A stretch of DNA of 64,000 nt from Hymenolepis diminuta (lineage: Eukaryota; Platyhelminthes; Cestoda; Cyclophyllidea; Hymenolepididae). The stretch covers positions 2,432,452-2,496,451 of the forward strand of contig CAADRB010000011.1 of NCBI GenBank assembly GCA_900708905.1, in the 5' to 3' direction. Positions 11,894 through 24,899 of this stretch are shown here, piece by piece. How positions within the stretch are numbered: position 1 is the first letter of the stretch; every line of letters begins with the position of its first letter. A program made the position numbers and the translations under genes. The notes under the pieces were generated by a model. The model was not told the origin of the DNA and did no database searches. It saw only the letters and a program-made list of their open reading frames with translations.

Positions 11894-14105
11894 AAGTTTT
11901 GAATTTCCTTGCACTTCCTCGATTAAAAATTGGTTGTAATTCGTTCAAAACCGGTAATACTGTAAAGCTGGAAGGGATAAAATTAAAAGATTGAGTGGTT
12001 GCACCACTTCCATCTTCGTAGTTACAAAGCTTTATTTGGGTATTGGCTAGTAGCAATGTAGTTAATAATATTGCTAAACATATACTGATTGTTGGGCGGA
12101 AACGATTTGTGCTAACTTATGCTCAACTTGGCTTGAGAGACGAGATTAGAAGAAAAATCACCAAGTGCTGTCAATCATCGCAATGTATCCCATTTTTACC
12201 ACAAGTAATTGGAGATATCAACGGAAAATTTCCTTGATTTAATCTTCTGCATTATATTAGATCAAATTTACTTATCTAAGTGAGTAAACGATCTTGCTAG
12301 TGCCTCTGGGTAAAAAACATATTTGACAATGCGCGCTTGATTAAATGGGCAATTGTTAATGCCATACTTTCCTGAGGAAATTGAGTCGGCAAATCTTGTT
12401 ATGATCTTCAATTACAAATCGTGCTAGCCTACCCGCTAATAACCATTTCCACTGTCTCATTTTTCATGCCACATCTTGTGCTTATTTGTTCTTCGTTTGA
12501 CTTGTATGTCTATATTGCTAGATAATGTAGAATATGGAGTTAGTTTCTGGGTTAGAATGGGATTGTGCTCTAGAGCTATTAAAATATATGTAATGAAAGT
12601 AAAATTGATCTAAAAAAGGCGAATACCTGAAATTAAGGTCGCAAAAATTGAAGTTAGTCTCTTAGTGCCTGCTGAAAGAAGACATTTGGAAAAAAATTTC
12701 GAAAGTTGGTTGACATTTAAATATTTATTTATTTAATATAAATATTTCATTTTATATTTTTATTTAATATATATATTTCATCGTAGTTGTGATTGATACA
12801 CTATTGAAAATCAGTCTGACCTCGATTTCTGTTAAGAAAAATAGTAAGTTTACGCAAAAATCAAACGGTAAAGTCTACTTAGCATGCAAAATTAGCCATA
12901 TTTTAATTTTCAGAATAAAAAGATCAATGTCAAAGATAACAAATTCATCATTGCGTGATAAAATAATACCTTCCAAGAGTTTGCGTCTTCAGATTTTCTA
13001 TTAAAATGCAAACGTATTTAGCCATCTTTCGTGGCAAAATCTAATTTTGATTGGACAAATTTTTTTACATATGCAAGTAATAATAGTTTCTGTTTATTAG
13101 TAAAAATAGTTCACATTATGCTATTCGGACAAGCAAATGCTAATTTAAAAGGAATTTAATTTTTGACTTAGGATTGGAAGATTTGGTCTATGAGATTCAG
13201 GATTTCTACTTCTTTACTACTCAATTCTGAAGAGTTCGTGCTGTTGCTATTTCCGTGGTATTCCATCTCTCAGCTTCGAACCACGTGGTAAACTCTCTTT
13301 GAGACAAAGCGACTTGAATATGATTTAATCCCCTGTCTTAAAGTGCGTTTAGTTTGTCTAATCAGTTATAAATTAACACAATATAATACTATGCGAACTA
13401 GTACTTTGGGGTTATGAACGTAGTTCTCAATACGTTGGAACTTGAAAGTCTCGCATTAAATCTAATGTCGGCGTTGATAATATGTGGCGTTTCAATCATT
13501 CTTGACTTTTAGAAGATCTGAAGAAATAAAAATTAGGCGCTGGAAGTCCTTATTGATAGTAGAGACTGAAGAACAGGGATTCCATTGATAATGTAATAGC
13601 TTGTTTTCTGTTTTGCAAACATTCGTGTGCAGCTGAGAGTTTCACATTTAGCTGTCTTCTCTTGAATTCTCTTAAGATAGAATTTTAAGCTTCTAGAGAC
13701 GAAATTGAACATTGTTGGCTGTGCTAGCCATGAGAGACCTATTTAGCGTCTTGATCAATTTATTTTAGCCCTGTTTCACTAACTGGCACTGCAGTTTGTT
13801 CAACATTACTATAGTTAATACGTTCGCGTCAGAGACCGTATCTATGTCCCCATCAGCCATTGAAAATTATGTTTAGCTGCCGACATGAAACCGTTTTTTG
13901 GATAGTCTACTTTTCGACAACTCATATCTTCTCTCTACCTTTAACTTTCTAATGTCCGATTAATCCACTTAATTAAGAGAGGGATCATCTGAATTTAAGT
14001 GATCATGAGTCATTGTCATCGTTAAATGTAGAAACCGTTGTTTATATTTGATGACTGTTTCTAATAATATCTTTTCTACAACTCCCAAATTCATTTAGGA
14101 AAGCC
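11894..14105. other. Gene-free stretch with repeat fossils
   Basis: An extremely AT-rich patch lies at 12715-12780 (repeats of TTTAT and AATAT). The segment 13510-13640 resembles 45080-45180 (both contain GAAAGTCCTTRYTRATAG-like sequence, ATTCC..TGATA and TTTCTG...GCAAACATT), so it is a fossil of a dispersed element. No supportable gene is seen. Confidence 0.5.
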
Positions 14106-14109
14106 TTTT

Positions 14110-14245
14110 CCGACACTTATCTAGAGTGGAGGGAAAGGATCACAGAGCCTTCCTGGTGAGAAAATCAAAATTTTATTATTCAGAATTAACCTGTTCGGTT
14201 TGCTGTTCTGCTCGCTGGGGACACACCGATGGGCTTCGAGCTTAT
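14110..14245 (-). repeat. tRNA-derived SINE, body fragment
   Basis: Contains CTAGAGTGGAGGG, AGAGCCTTCCTGGTGAG and GCTCGCTGGGGACACACCGATGGG. These match the 3' body of the SINE seen whole at 47621-47823. The tRNA-like head is not recognisable. Confidence 0.45.
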
Positions 14246-16657
14246 TACCTCAAATTTTAAATGCTGCATCAGTGGCACAATAGCTTTCTAAATAAAGTAT
14301 TTCTGGAGTGATTAAACGAAGAGAGAATTGAATTGGCAGGACAGAGATGATCTTAAAGTAGCACTAATTCAAAGTACGATTACTTCTGGAGTCAGAGCAA
14401 AATAGGCTATATATCCCCTCAAAGAACTAACACTCATGCTGACACTAACAGGGTATAGGGGCACTTCTCGGGTGAGAAGACTGGTAGTTCGTTGGAAAAA
14501 TGTGCATTAGACATTTGGAAATGAATCAGAAGGGAAATGAGGACAAAGAAAAAGGAGGGATTATGAAAAGAGGTGACGTCAGTGCTGAGCGAGAACAATC
14601 TGGATTGAGGAACAGGTAAAATGAGGTATGATAAGGCGGTTGACTAGCTTCGCGTTCTTTGTTCATTGACGAGTAATCGACAGTTAGAGCAGAGGTACGA
14701 GTCAGTAGACTCTCAATACACAAAGAGAATGAACGGACCTATGATTCAGAGTGCGCGATATAGAATTTCAATTATAGTGAGCTTACCCACCCGATAACGG
14801 GAGTTGTTTATTAGTTGTATTGCTACCTCTTTTATCGGCATTCCACCATATATCACTCTATATTTACCCCAATTTTCAGATAGAGGAATCATTAACTAAT
14901 CGAGAATAAGTTTTTATATTTAGTCAAAATTTTAGTTATATCATGTAAGACCAGTCTGCTTTTTCAACCTTTGGATGAAAAAAATGAACTGAATGTGCAA
15001 GATCGACCATTACAATTGAACAAATAATCAAATACCATCGGATATCCTGGACTAGAATTATAGCTTATAAACGCTATGAAAAAATTATAAAATTTGATTT
15101 TTGAATTACATAACTATTGCACTGATGAATCAAGACACCGTGATACCTTTGATTCCTTGAATTTACTCTCGATATCTTTTCCCTCTCCCCTTCTGTCATT
15201 TGTTGGACTTGCTGTTAACAAATTTTTGCTGCTTTCCCACATTGAAAAATTATTAATTTTTCCCTTGCTATGGGTTATATTGTTGTATAATATAATGTAA
15301 AATTCTACATGAACAATAAAGTGAAATTTTCTGTTCATTATCAGTCAATATATACATCAATCGGAGATCACGAGCTCATTGCTCACCATGAAATATCCAA
15401 ATATTTAAATGATCAACCGTTCTGGTTAAAAGTGGGCAGAGGAGTACTAAGATGGCTAGGAAGAGCATTCGAGGGCTCTCTCCTTCAAGGGGATGGAAAT
15501 GATCACTTGCAAGCAGAGTACAAATTCGAATTCTCGGATGGAAATAAGAACCAGAATCTCGTATGTTGCCATTGATAAATAGCTGAAAGGGGGAAAAATA
15601 GAAAAATAGGAAATCATGAAATTGTACAGATATTTCCAAGAATAAATTTCACAAATTTTATGGGTCTCTGCCTCAATTTTAATAGAATGCAATTTTCATT
15701 TAAATATTAGATGGTCAAATGATTGTGAGTTTATATTTGGCTAAAACTTGTACATTCCGTTGTTTTATGCTTGAAAAATTTCGTGATATCCGACACATTC
15801 TCTAATTAAGCTAATTTACCAAAACCCTATTTGCCATTTAACGGATGATACTACACATTGGATTCTTTTTTATCCGACAAACCCACTCAATTAGGGGATG
15901 ATCATAAACTATCTAGTGCTTATGAGTCACTGTCTCCACCAGCAGTTGAAACAGAATCTTCATGTGCTTTTTTGTCTGGATTTTTAGTTAATGTTACTTC
16001 TCAAGTCCATTGAAAGAAATGAATTTTCAGTTTAGCAGGAGGGGAAGATTTCTGCAGCTTCTCTGGGTGAAAGAATCATATTCCTTATCATCCCACAGTT
16101 GATTCGTATTAATCTGTGCGGCCAGTCTTTTGATCACTGGATGTGTATGCATGTGTTTCATTTCATGGCCTTTTTATTATCAAGTATGTGAATCAACTAC
16201 GCCGATATCTAGACTCTCAGTGTCGGTCGACATAATAAACTGCATTTGGGATACGGCAATTTGGGTATGATTGACTTCCCTGTCGTCAAGTTTGTCTACC
16301 TAACCAGCTGAAATTGACACAAGATTTTAATATGTAATCTAATAAAGATAACATCCCTCCGGGGTCTTCTGAGTCTATTGTGCATAGTTTCCAATACGTT
16401 ACAACTAGAGCACCATTTGAGAATGTTGAAGAAAAGCGTTTCGCAAACTCTTTACGGGGAAACCTAATGAGCTTCGCCAGTATTGACCGATTCAGTGCGA
16501 AATTTCAATCACTAGGTGTGCACCAGGAGACCTAATTCTCAGCTTTTAGATTGTTTGATATATTCAGATTAGCTAAGCTGAAACTGCTAGTTTTCCGCTT
16601 ATCTGAATTTGAAAACTGAGAATTCGTGCGAAAAAAGTAAAGTGCGGGGCTACAAAC

Positions 16658-16956
16658 TGTTAGAAGAAATAATAATTATTTCCCCCTCCCCAACTCCCAT
16701 TATTTCTTCTAATAAATAGAAGTGTAGTTTCCTCCCTAATTCTCCACTGATAAGGGCACTTAGTAATTGTGCCTATTTGTTTAAGCCGATACCAATTGAG
16801 ATTGAATTTCGTTAATACACACGTGCTTATCATGACATGCCTTGTGTTCTGTTTTGGGTCAATTGTTTCTGTGTTAAGTTGCTACATTAATGAGTTTTCT
16901 AGATTGGTGGCTCTGCGAGATTACTAATGGTACTTCAAGTCTGTTAAGTTATAACA
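16658..16956. mobile_element. Solo LTR, family B, copy 1 (299 bp, 5-bp target duplication)
   Basis: Starts TGTTAGAAG and ends TTATAACA. It is flanked by the perfect 5-bp direct repeat CAAAC at 16653-16657 and 16957-16961. It is almost identical (about three or four differences near the ends) to 23696-23994, which has the same length and its own different 5-bp duplication. TG...CA ends, a 5-bp duplication and the lack of internal coding identify a solo LTR, left by recombination between the two LTRs of a retrotransposon. Near the left end TAGAAGAAATAAT pairs exactly with ATTATTTCTTCTA about 38 nt downstream, enclosing a C-rich loop. Confidence 0.9.
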
Positions 16957-16961
16957 CAAAC

Positions 16962-19950
16962 TGTATGCGAATGTTTGAGAAAAGGAAAGCAACCCTCCTG
17001 CACTATCGAAAGGATCACTGTTCCTCAGGCGCAACAATCCACGAGGATTTCTAGTGCCTAAATTCCCGTTGTTTTAAGTCTTATAAATGGAACGGATGAT
17101 TGAAAAGTCACATATCAGAATGTCAAACTTCGCCATTAATTCAATACGAATCTCTTCACAGTATCTTTTGAGAATGCACCGGCATATATTCCTCCCCAGG
17201 GTAGAAAACAAGGAGTAAAAATTCGAATCCCACAAATCAAATCTCAATACCCTTTCCACAAACTATTTCCATTCTGCTGTTCCAATTCATCCACTTGTCC
17301 GAATAGTATAATGTAAAATAATTTTATTACTGAACGCAAATCTGAACAAACCAGCTTTCTGACTAAATGATTACATTTTAGAATTACCTGAAGAGAGAAC
17401 CACCCAGTGACATGTAAAAATGATCTAAGTGACCACAATAAATCCCTCAGATTCGAAGTTGGTGATTGATCCGTATTAATATTCTCCGTTTGTGATATTC
17501 CTGCAATTCTGATTTGTTTAAATAGCTAAATCATTTATTGATCAATAATACATATAAACAGTAACTTTAAAGTCGCTTTTTGAGCAATTACTGCAACCGT
17601 GATTAATAAGGATACCCAATTACAGTATTAGTTGCGTGTCTAAATTTTCCTTCCACTTGATATCTCTTCCCTGTTTACTGATAACGTATGGGGAATAATT
17701 TCGTCAGAAGTTGAATATTAAAGGTCTAGCATAATACTATGCATATATCATCAATCTCTTGCTGGATTTAAAGACAGTTAGTCCAACCTAGTCTTTTATC
17801 TAAACGCGGAAAAAAAAATATTTGAATATTGTCTGAATTAGTGTAGAAATATATGAAATGAATTTTGACTTGAATAGAGGAAAGATAATAATATCAGGTA
17901 ATATCTAATTCTCCGGTTCTTTTAGATTCTTCTTTTAAAGTGCAAACATATCTCGTCATCATATTTCGTCACACTTTACAACGTGTACTCATAATGATCT
18001 ACCCGACAAAGTTTAAAAAATCTGAAGGACATTCGTGCCTTACTAAAGTTAGTAGACTTCGGACCTCAAAAGGACAGAAGGCTGACGGGCGGAAAATACT
18101 GATATGTATATTCAGCACAAATATTCATCAGAATGAGCCTTCTTTATAAATAAAGTTAAGGAATATGATAAGGATCGGAGCACTAAACTATTCCTCTGAC
18201 AGCACATTCAGTGAGTCTGATTAAGTCCAGTGTCTAGCATAACTGGAGTTTCTAACTGACACTTCTGTCCACAGTGAGAGTAAAGGAACGCCCCTTCCCC
18301 TCTAAACGATTTTAGAAGAAGGGAAATTATGATATTGTGGTATCTAGGCTCACAACCATGAATGAAGATATATGGCAATCTTATGTAGAATAAATATACC
18401 TTTATTAATTTCATTTCATTAAACATTGTCAGCTACTGTCTTTCCTATGTCAAACCAACTCATTTGATTAGAACGGTATCATAAAAATTAGTCCGCTCTT
18501 CCGTGTCACTGCTCCTGCTGACAGCAGAAAATATGACTTTGAGCTTTTGGTTGATAATAATATCCAAATACATTGAAGGGAAGTTATTTTAAACTTCTTT
18601 AACTCAAGAGTTCACTTCCGTCATCTCCCTATCGAATAGTATTAGCCATTGTGCGCGACTATTAGTCTTGATCTCACAAATGAGCAATACCATTAATCCA
18701 TCGATTCATATATATCAGGAAAAAAATACATAAAACTCATTTCCCATTGAGAGAATCACAAGGGATAATCCAGATGAAAGAAAATAAATCAGATAGTGCG
18801 AGTGTGACCTCCGACCTTTGTGTACAGTCTCCACCTGCTATTTTGGTTAGTTCAAATCACTAGATCACTCATTCAATAATCGATTATCAACAGACGACAA
18901 CTTTAAAGACTTCCTTCGTACAATCATTTCATCTTTAATAAGTTATGTTTACTCGAAAGGTGAACTTTCATTGCTTTCAAATACTACCTAGTTCTTGTCA
19001 AAATAAGACTTGTAGGAAAGTATTTGACCAAAAGCTGAATTCCGAATATCTGGTTTAATAATAGGCACGCTTCAACTTTCACTTGGTGAAGTTACTAAAA
19101 ATGATAAAAATTTATTATGTTAATTAAAATACTGAGCATTCAATGATGTATATATTAAAATGGACTAATGACTTACCCCTGTAAGTATAGTGCGATGTTA
19201 TCTAGACTTTATTTATCCTCTGCTTTTCACCCACTTGTCAAGACCGTCTATTAAACTTGATTTATCGGATGCTGTCAACTGAGTAGTTACTCATTAATTA
19301 TTCTACCTCTCGCTAACTCATTTAATTAGCATGGGATCATAAACAATTAGAAGGTTCTAGCGAGTCACTGTCAATAAGATGAATGTGTCAATGAATAAAA
19401 AGCAATGAAATGACGACAACGCCTGATTTTTTGGTTGATAATAGCTCTCAAATCAATTAATCACAAATTATTTTCATTGCATAACTCGGGAAAAGGAGTA
19501 AGATATTTTGATTTTCTCTGATTGAGGAATTCCCATCACAATACAGTCTCTAACGTTTATATTCAAGCTCTAAACATACATCAATAAACCTGGATAAAGA
19601 AACACCGGTTTTAATAGATGAGCGCATTAAGCTAACCCGCCGATGCCATGCTTCTGATTATCGAAAATAATGGAATTTTTCATTAAGTAGTACTAACTAC
19701 TAGTAAAAAAATGGTGAACTCTTTTGATCTAAAAAAAGTCTCGACGATTAAAGAAGCTTGCAGAGAAGGTATTTGTTCTGCAACCAATTCTTTAAATTTT
19801 GTAACCAGATGATCCTTCCCAAATCAAGGCTGCTCGTTTATGTATCCTTCAGAATGAAACATTACTGTTAAAAAAGATATCATCAGAATAGACGGAAGAT
19901 AATGACCGAATTTCACAGTCCACTCAAATTAATATACTAAAACCTGAAAA
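16962..19950. other. Gene-free AT-rich stretch
   Basis: Only short chance open frames on both strands. Weak similarity among 13960-14060, 15880-15960 and 19310-19390 (shared AATTA...GGGATCAT and GAGTCA.TGTC) points to another old dispersed repeat. No gene is supported. Confidence 0.5.
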
Positions 19951-19953
19951 CCA

Positions 19954-20505
19954 TTGAAGGATGAATCCCTTTTCTCCGAAATATTTTATCTTACACCATC
20001 TCTAATCATCACTAAATTTAATTACCTTTATAGTAATGTCTGTAAACTTTTAACCTTTCCTGTGCCCCCATGCACTCTATAGACCAACATCGTGTATCCT
20101 CAGCTGGCCTATTTCTCATCGATCGGAAAAGGTAAACATACCTCAGACGATAGTAGCAGACACCGTTTAATTAACCCCGCTATTAACCAGTCCTGTCTGC
20201 ACTGACCCTTCCTTTTCCTACAATCATTCCGACCAATTAAGCATGCATACAACCATATCCTTATGCGTGTCCTCACCCAAAGTCTCGAATATAAATAGCC
20301 TCCATCAGACACACAACACACACACCAACGGACCCTAGCTCGTCCAGCGCCTCTTCTATAGTCCAGTCCTTCTCAGATTCCCTACTTTTCCTTTGAGACT
20401 GTACTGAGCTTTGTTCGATACAACCTGGTCAAAGCAATCCTTGTCGTTCTTTTTCTTTCATTTACTGTTAGCCAACTACCGCTACAAACTGGTAACCCTC
20501 AACAA
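19954..20505 (+). mobile_element. LTR-like repeat, family C, copy 1
   Basis: About 550 bp that matches the reverse complement of 62344-62902 throughout, at about 80% by eye. It starts TTGAAGGATGAATCCC and runs through GGTAACCCTCAACA. A TATA-like promoter sequence (CGAATATAAATAGCC, about 20286-20300) lies in the second half with transcribed-looking sequence after it, as in LTRs. A short minus-strand open frame (20109-20321) is not a gene. Termini and target duplication are not certain. No retroviral-type coding region is attached. Confidence 0.65.
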
Positions 20506-23500
20506 TCTAGTGGCCCGCTACACCATACATCAAGTTATACAATTTGCATTCTTGAAATAATACACTAACAAATTGACTTATTTTTCATTTATTTTTTTCC
20601 ATGGTAAGACAAAAACATTAATTTTTACTATCGAAAATCACCTGAATTCCCGAAACAATAAGTAAGTCCAATGAAGGATTAAAGAGGGGAGGTAAATGGA
20701 GGCACAATATAAAATAAGCAAATAAAAGGTTTTGTTTAGTTTGATTTTCGGATTCATACTATAAATTTTTACTAAAAAAGATATAGTTCATTGTTTCGTG
20801 TTCTAACTTCAAATATCAGAATTTGTCACCTGAGTGAAATCATAACCAGGATGTCCAGAGCATATTGATCAGATGAATAATCTGGATGGTTGACTGATCA
20901 CACCACTTTGGGGCGGTTTTTTCTTCTATTAGCCAAAGTGGGAGGGTGATAAGAACTTAATTTAGATAAGAACTTAATGATAATTTTAACATATTAGACC
21001 TCACATGCATAATCGATAAATGTGAACTAGGTACCTTTTGCAGAATTCCATTTTTATTAAGTTGTTGTTGAAAAGCGATTTAAATGGACGAGACAAATGT
21101 GACTTACATGAGTGAGATCAATCATTCTTAACGAAAGTAGTCAATATTCATTAATACTCTTTGTATGTGGCGGAGTTTTATCTCATTTGCTTAAATCGGT
21201 TGTAAATAAAGATGGCAACTTTAGGGACGTTCTTCACTATTCCAGTTAATTACAGTGATTAATAACGGCTTCGATAGTGTATCCTAGACAAATATCTATG
21301 CATTCCATTCTATTTCTAACTACTGCTAACTTGTAGAAGATATTTCGATAAGTGTTTGGCTAAAAACATACTGCTTGTATCCGAAATATCGGCTTATGGC
21401 TTAACGAACTGAGACAGATCGGCTTTGAAATGGACAGAGCGAAATCACCTGTTTCAATAAATAATGTCACATTTTAGCATTTTCTTTGCCTTCTTTCCTA
21501 TATTCCTTTTCTTTGTAACTGCTCAGTTGCCCACTATTGTAAAGCATGGTTCTATATTTCGGCACTATTAGGAAATCTAGTTCTGCTGCAATGATATGTC
21601 TGCCAATACAGTTTCGCTTGACTACAGTTGACTCAAATTAGAGGGAGAAAAGTTAAGACGAAATGCAGTTAAGCCAAGAAATTTTATTGATTACGCAAAG
21701 GCATTATATAGGAATGCAAGTTGCCTTCATGCTATTGACGTTAGGAGATCAAAACACCCCCAGAATGAGAACGATTATTATCCCAAATAGCTGGTCAAGG
21801 TGTTAGGATCGATGTGCGCGAGAATATTGATAACAATGATGGGCGATTTGGGGACAACCTGCGAGAATTAATTGTCCTGATACAAAACATCTTCGTTTTC
21901 GTCGGACTCCAATCGCTCTTTTAAAGTGCAAATGCATTACATTATCAAACTTCATCTATTGGTTTTATCCAACGAAAGTGATCTGACTGATAAATGCCAA
22001 TATCATTCCTGTCAATAATTTAAGAGTGGAAATCAATAAGTGATTTTCTTCTTATAAGATTAAAAAAGGCGATTTCAAGGCAAGAGGATGGTGTAGGTCC
22101 TGTCTGAATTACTCACAATTTTATTAATTAATTATTATTTATTATTAATATAAAATTACCCCATAAAGCAGATAAGTAACATTTAAAACTCTGAATCCAT
22201 AGTATTAAAACTGCACAGAAAGTGGCTATGTGATAACTTCACTGAGAATGTTTAACTCAGTCATCACCTTGTATCACGTTTGCTCATCCACATAATTAAG
22301 TACATAGAGAGGCCACATTGTTAGTTACAGTGATAACGAAAAGTATAATCAGTATATTTAAAAATGCTTATACACTTGCGTGCTGTTAAAAAATGCAGCT
22401 TGTTATTAGGACACTGAAATTTTCTCAAAGCTGCAAAGTAAAAAAACACGGGTTGGCACAACGCTGTCTGTTATTCTTATCATTGGCAAGACGTATGCGT
22501 AGCATTTTTGGTCTTGACAAATAGTCCAGACAGGACGAGTGAACATAACTGTCATGATTCAGAAAGTGGTTTGTCCATATATAGCGAATCCTATGAATAA
22601 CTTCCCAAGTCCAAAGTGTTGCCAACATTTGATTTGGATGAAAGCAAAGTATTCGGAACCTCACTAATGAGATGTCCATATACTTTCACCCTTCTTTTTG
22701 ACGAGATTTAATCAATGCGACTGGCTTTCCACATCACTGAATCTTCATTGATGGGAATTGATCTTGTGATCTCTGACTTACTATCAGAATTCCAAGACGC
22801 TGTTAATTTCCATTATTTACTGGATGAAATGCCACGAAGAAATTAAACTTCTACCTTCCTTTACATCTTCAACTAAGTTTAAGCTGTAGCATTATTCTAG
22901 AGACTACCCAATTTTTAAATATATGTTGAATGAAGTGCAAAAAATCTTCACTAACACATAGGTATTCGTCTATTCTACAGGAGAAACGCACACATACATT
23001 TTAACCTGCCAATTTACATCCCAGCAGCCATTCATTTGCATTCAAAACATGCCTATCACTTCTTTCCGGATGCATTATTTTGCCTCGCCATGGATTCTAC
23101 TATTTTTCGACCTTTATGCCAAAGGTTTATGAATCTTCTACCCATAAATTTGAATTATTCAAATCATCCATCTGTTAACGTTGCTGTCCGCCCATATTCA
23201 GTGATTAATCGATACATGACATCATCACAGTTCTAAATTTAGCCTAGTTGGATCTCAAAAAGAGATGAATGGACTAAGAGTTGAACATAATCATTTTGAT
23301 AAATGATGAGATATCCAAGCAAAATGAAATACTAGGAATATGGCAAATCTTAATTATGGAGAAAAGTAAGGGAAGCACGGAGAATCCGACTTTATCTGCA
23401 GTTGGATTACACTTGGTTTAGTGACTTATTTCATTTTTTTCAATGAGAGAAAATTTCAATTCTCTATAGTGTGACTTGTTGAATGATTGTAAGTTTACCT

Positions 23501-23690
23501 TCCTCCAAATATTTCAGCTGTGAATGAAGTTTATTTTTAACTTTAACTCGTATACGAAGAATTTAAACAAACGTCAAATCTTGTTCCCCAATTAAAACAA
23601 GAAAACGCCCCTAAGTAACAAAACAAATCCAGTTATTAGAGGAGAACAGCTGATTATCTTGTTTCTGTAATCGTGAATATACTACTTATT
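20506..23690. other. Gene-free stretch with repeat fossils
   Basis: Contains the second copy of the decayed repeat of 2690-2905 at about 21785-21910. A fragment with TGGGAATTGATCTTGTGATC around 22750 resembles the tRNA-like part of the SINE family. Nothing coding is supportable. Confidence 0.5.
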
Positions 23691-23695
23691 ATAAC

Positions 23696-23994
23696 TGCTA
23701 GAAGAAATAATAATTATTTCCCCCTCCCCAACTCCCATTATTTCTTCTAATAAATAGAAGTGTAGTTTCCTCCCTAATTCTCCACTGATAAGGGCACTTA
23801 GTAATTGTGCCTATTTGTTTAAGCCGATACCAATTGAGATTGAATTTCGTTAATACACACGTGCTTATCATGACATGCCTTGTGTTCTGTTTTGGGTCAA
23901 TTGTTTCTGTGTTAAGTTGCTACATTAATGAGTTTTCTAGATTGGTGGCTCTGCGAGATTACTAATGGTACTTCTAGTCTGTTACGTTATAATG
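23696..23994. mobile_element. Solo LTR, family B, copy 2 (299 bp, 5-bp target duplication)
   Basis: Same orientation and length as 16658-16956 and nearly identical to it. It starts TGCTAGAAG and ends TTATAATG, so each terminus carries one or two substitutions relative to the canonical TG...CA ends. It is flanked by the perfect direct repeat ATAAC at 23691-23695 and 23995-23999. The inner 13-bp hairpin arms (TAGAAGAAATAAT / ATTATTTCTTCTA) are intact. The different target duplication shows it as an independent insertion, not a segmental copy of the first. Confidence 0.9.
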
Positions 23995-24714
23995 ATAACC
24001 ATCGATCTTCACCACAAAAATAGCAGAGAAGGGAGACTGCTGGTTGAAATGTTTTATTGGGTGCAAAGAGAAAGCTCAGAAGAATGAGAAAGCAGATGTA
24101 GTAGTTCGAACAATGATTTCAGAGTGAGTGTGTTATACAGTTCAGTCTAGGAAAAGAAGTAAATCTTGAGGAACATCCCAAGTCGTATATAGACTTTTAA
24201 TGAGAGGTCAACACAAATATGACAGCAGGTGTGTGTGAGGTCCAGTGTAGATTTACATTCTATAGAGTTGTGTAGAGTGGTCACAACACGCTCTTCTTAT
24301 TTGCAAACATGACTTTGAAGACATACCTCAGTTCGAATGACTATCCCAACGTAAGCTGTATGAATAAAAATGATTAATATACACTTTTTTATGCAAATAC
24401 AGTACTAGAATCAATTCAGCTTCATATAACAGTGAAAATTAAAAAAAAATCGTATTTATTTATTTATTCATTCAAGTCCTTACTTAGATATGACTTGGAC
24501 AAGGAGGATTAAGGAAATCTACAAGGAAAAATGTGACTTGAATTTCGGCACTATACTCTTGAGAAATTCTAATGAATCTTTAGGTCAAACCATTTATGGT
24601 TTTAGTATTCTTTATGGCTCCATTTGCAAACAGGAAAACTCGAAGCCCTTCAGAGTTATTTTTCTCAATTTCTAAATCACATGAATTTCTCAAAACACCA
24701 TGAAATTTGTCAAG

Positions 24715-24888
24715 GAAAAAGTACCCTAGGGGCACTCATATGAGGAACTCATATTCCAGCACCCCTCGTGTTGACAAGACTAATCTGTGCTCCTGGCCAT
24801 CCATATCATCGTGTGTTCACCGTTGAACATCAATCTCGTGACCTCAGATTTGACAAAAGTACGCGTTGACAGCTCCAACGGTGGTCCA
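24715..24888 (-). repeat. tRNA-derived SINE, decayed copy
   Basis: Minus-strand copy with the head on the right. The reverse complement reads GTGGACCACCGTTGGAGCTG, then AGGTCACGAGATTGATG in the B-box region, and then a body with GAACACACGATG. It lines up with the better-preserved copies at 47621-47823 and 49880-50090. Confidence 0.6.
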
Positions 24889-24899
24889 CTTAATTAAAA

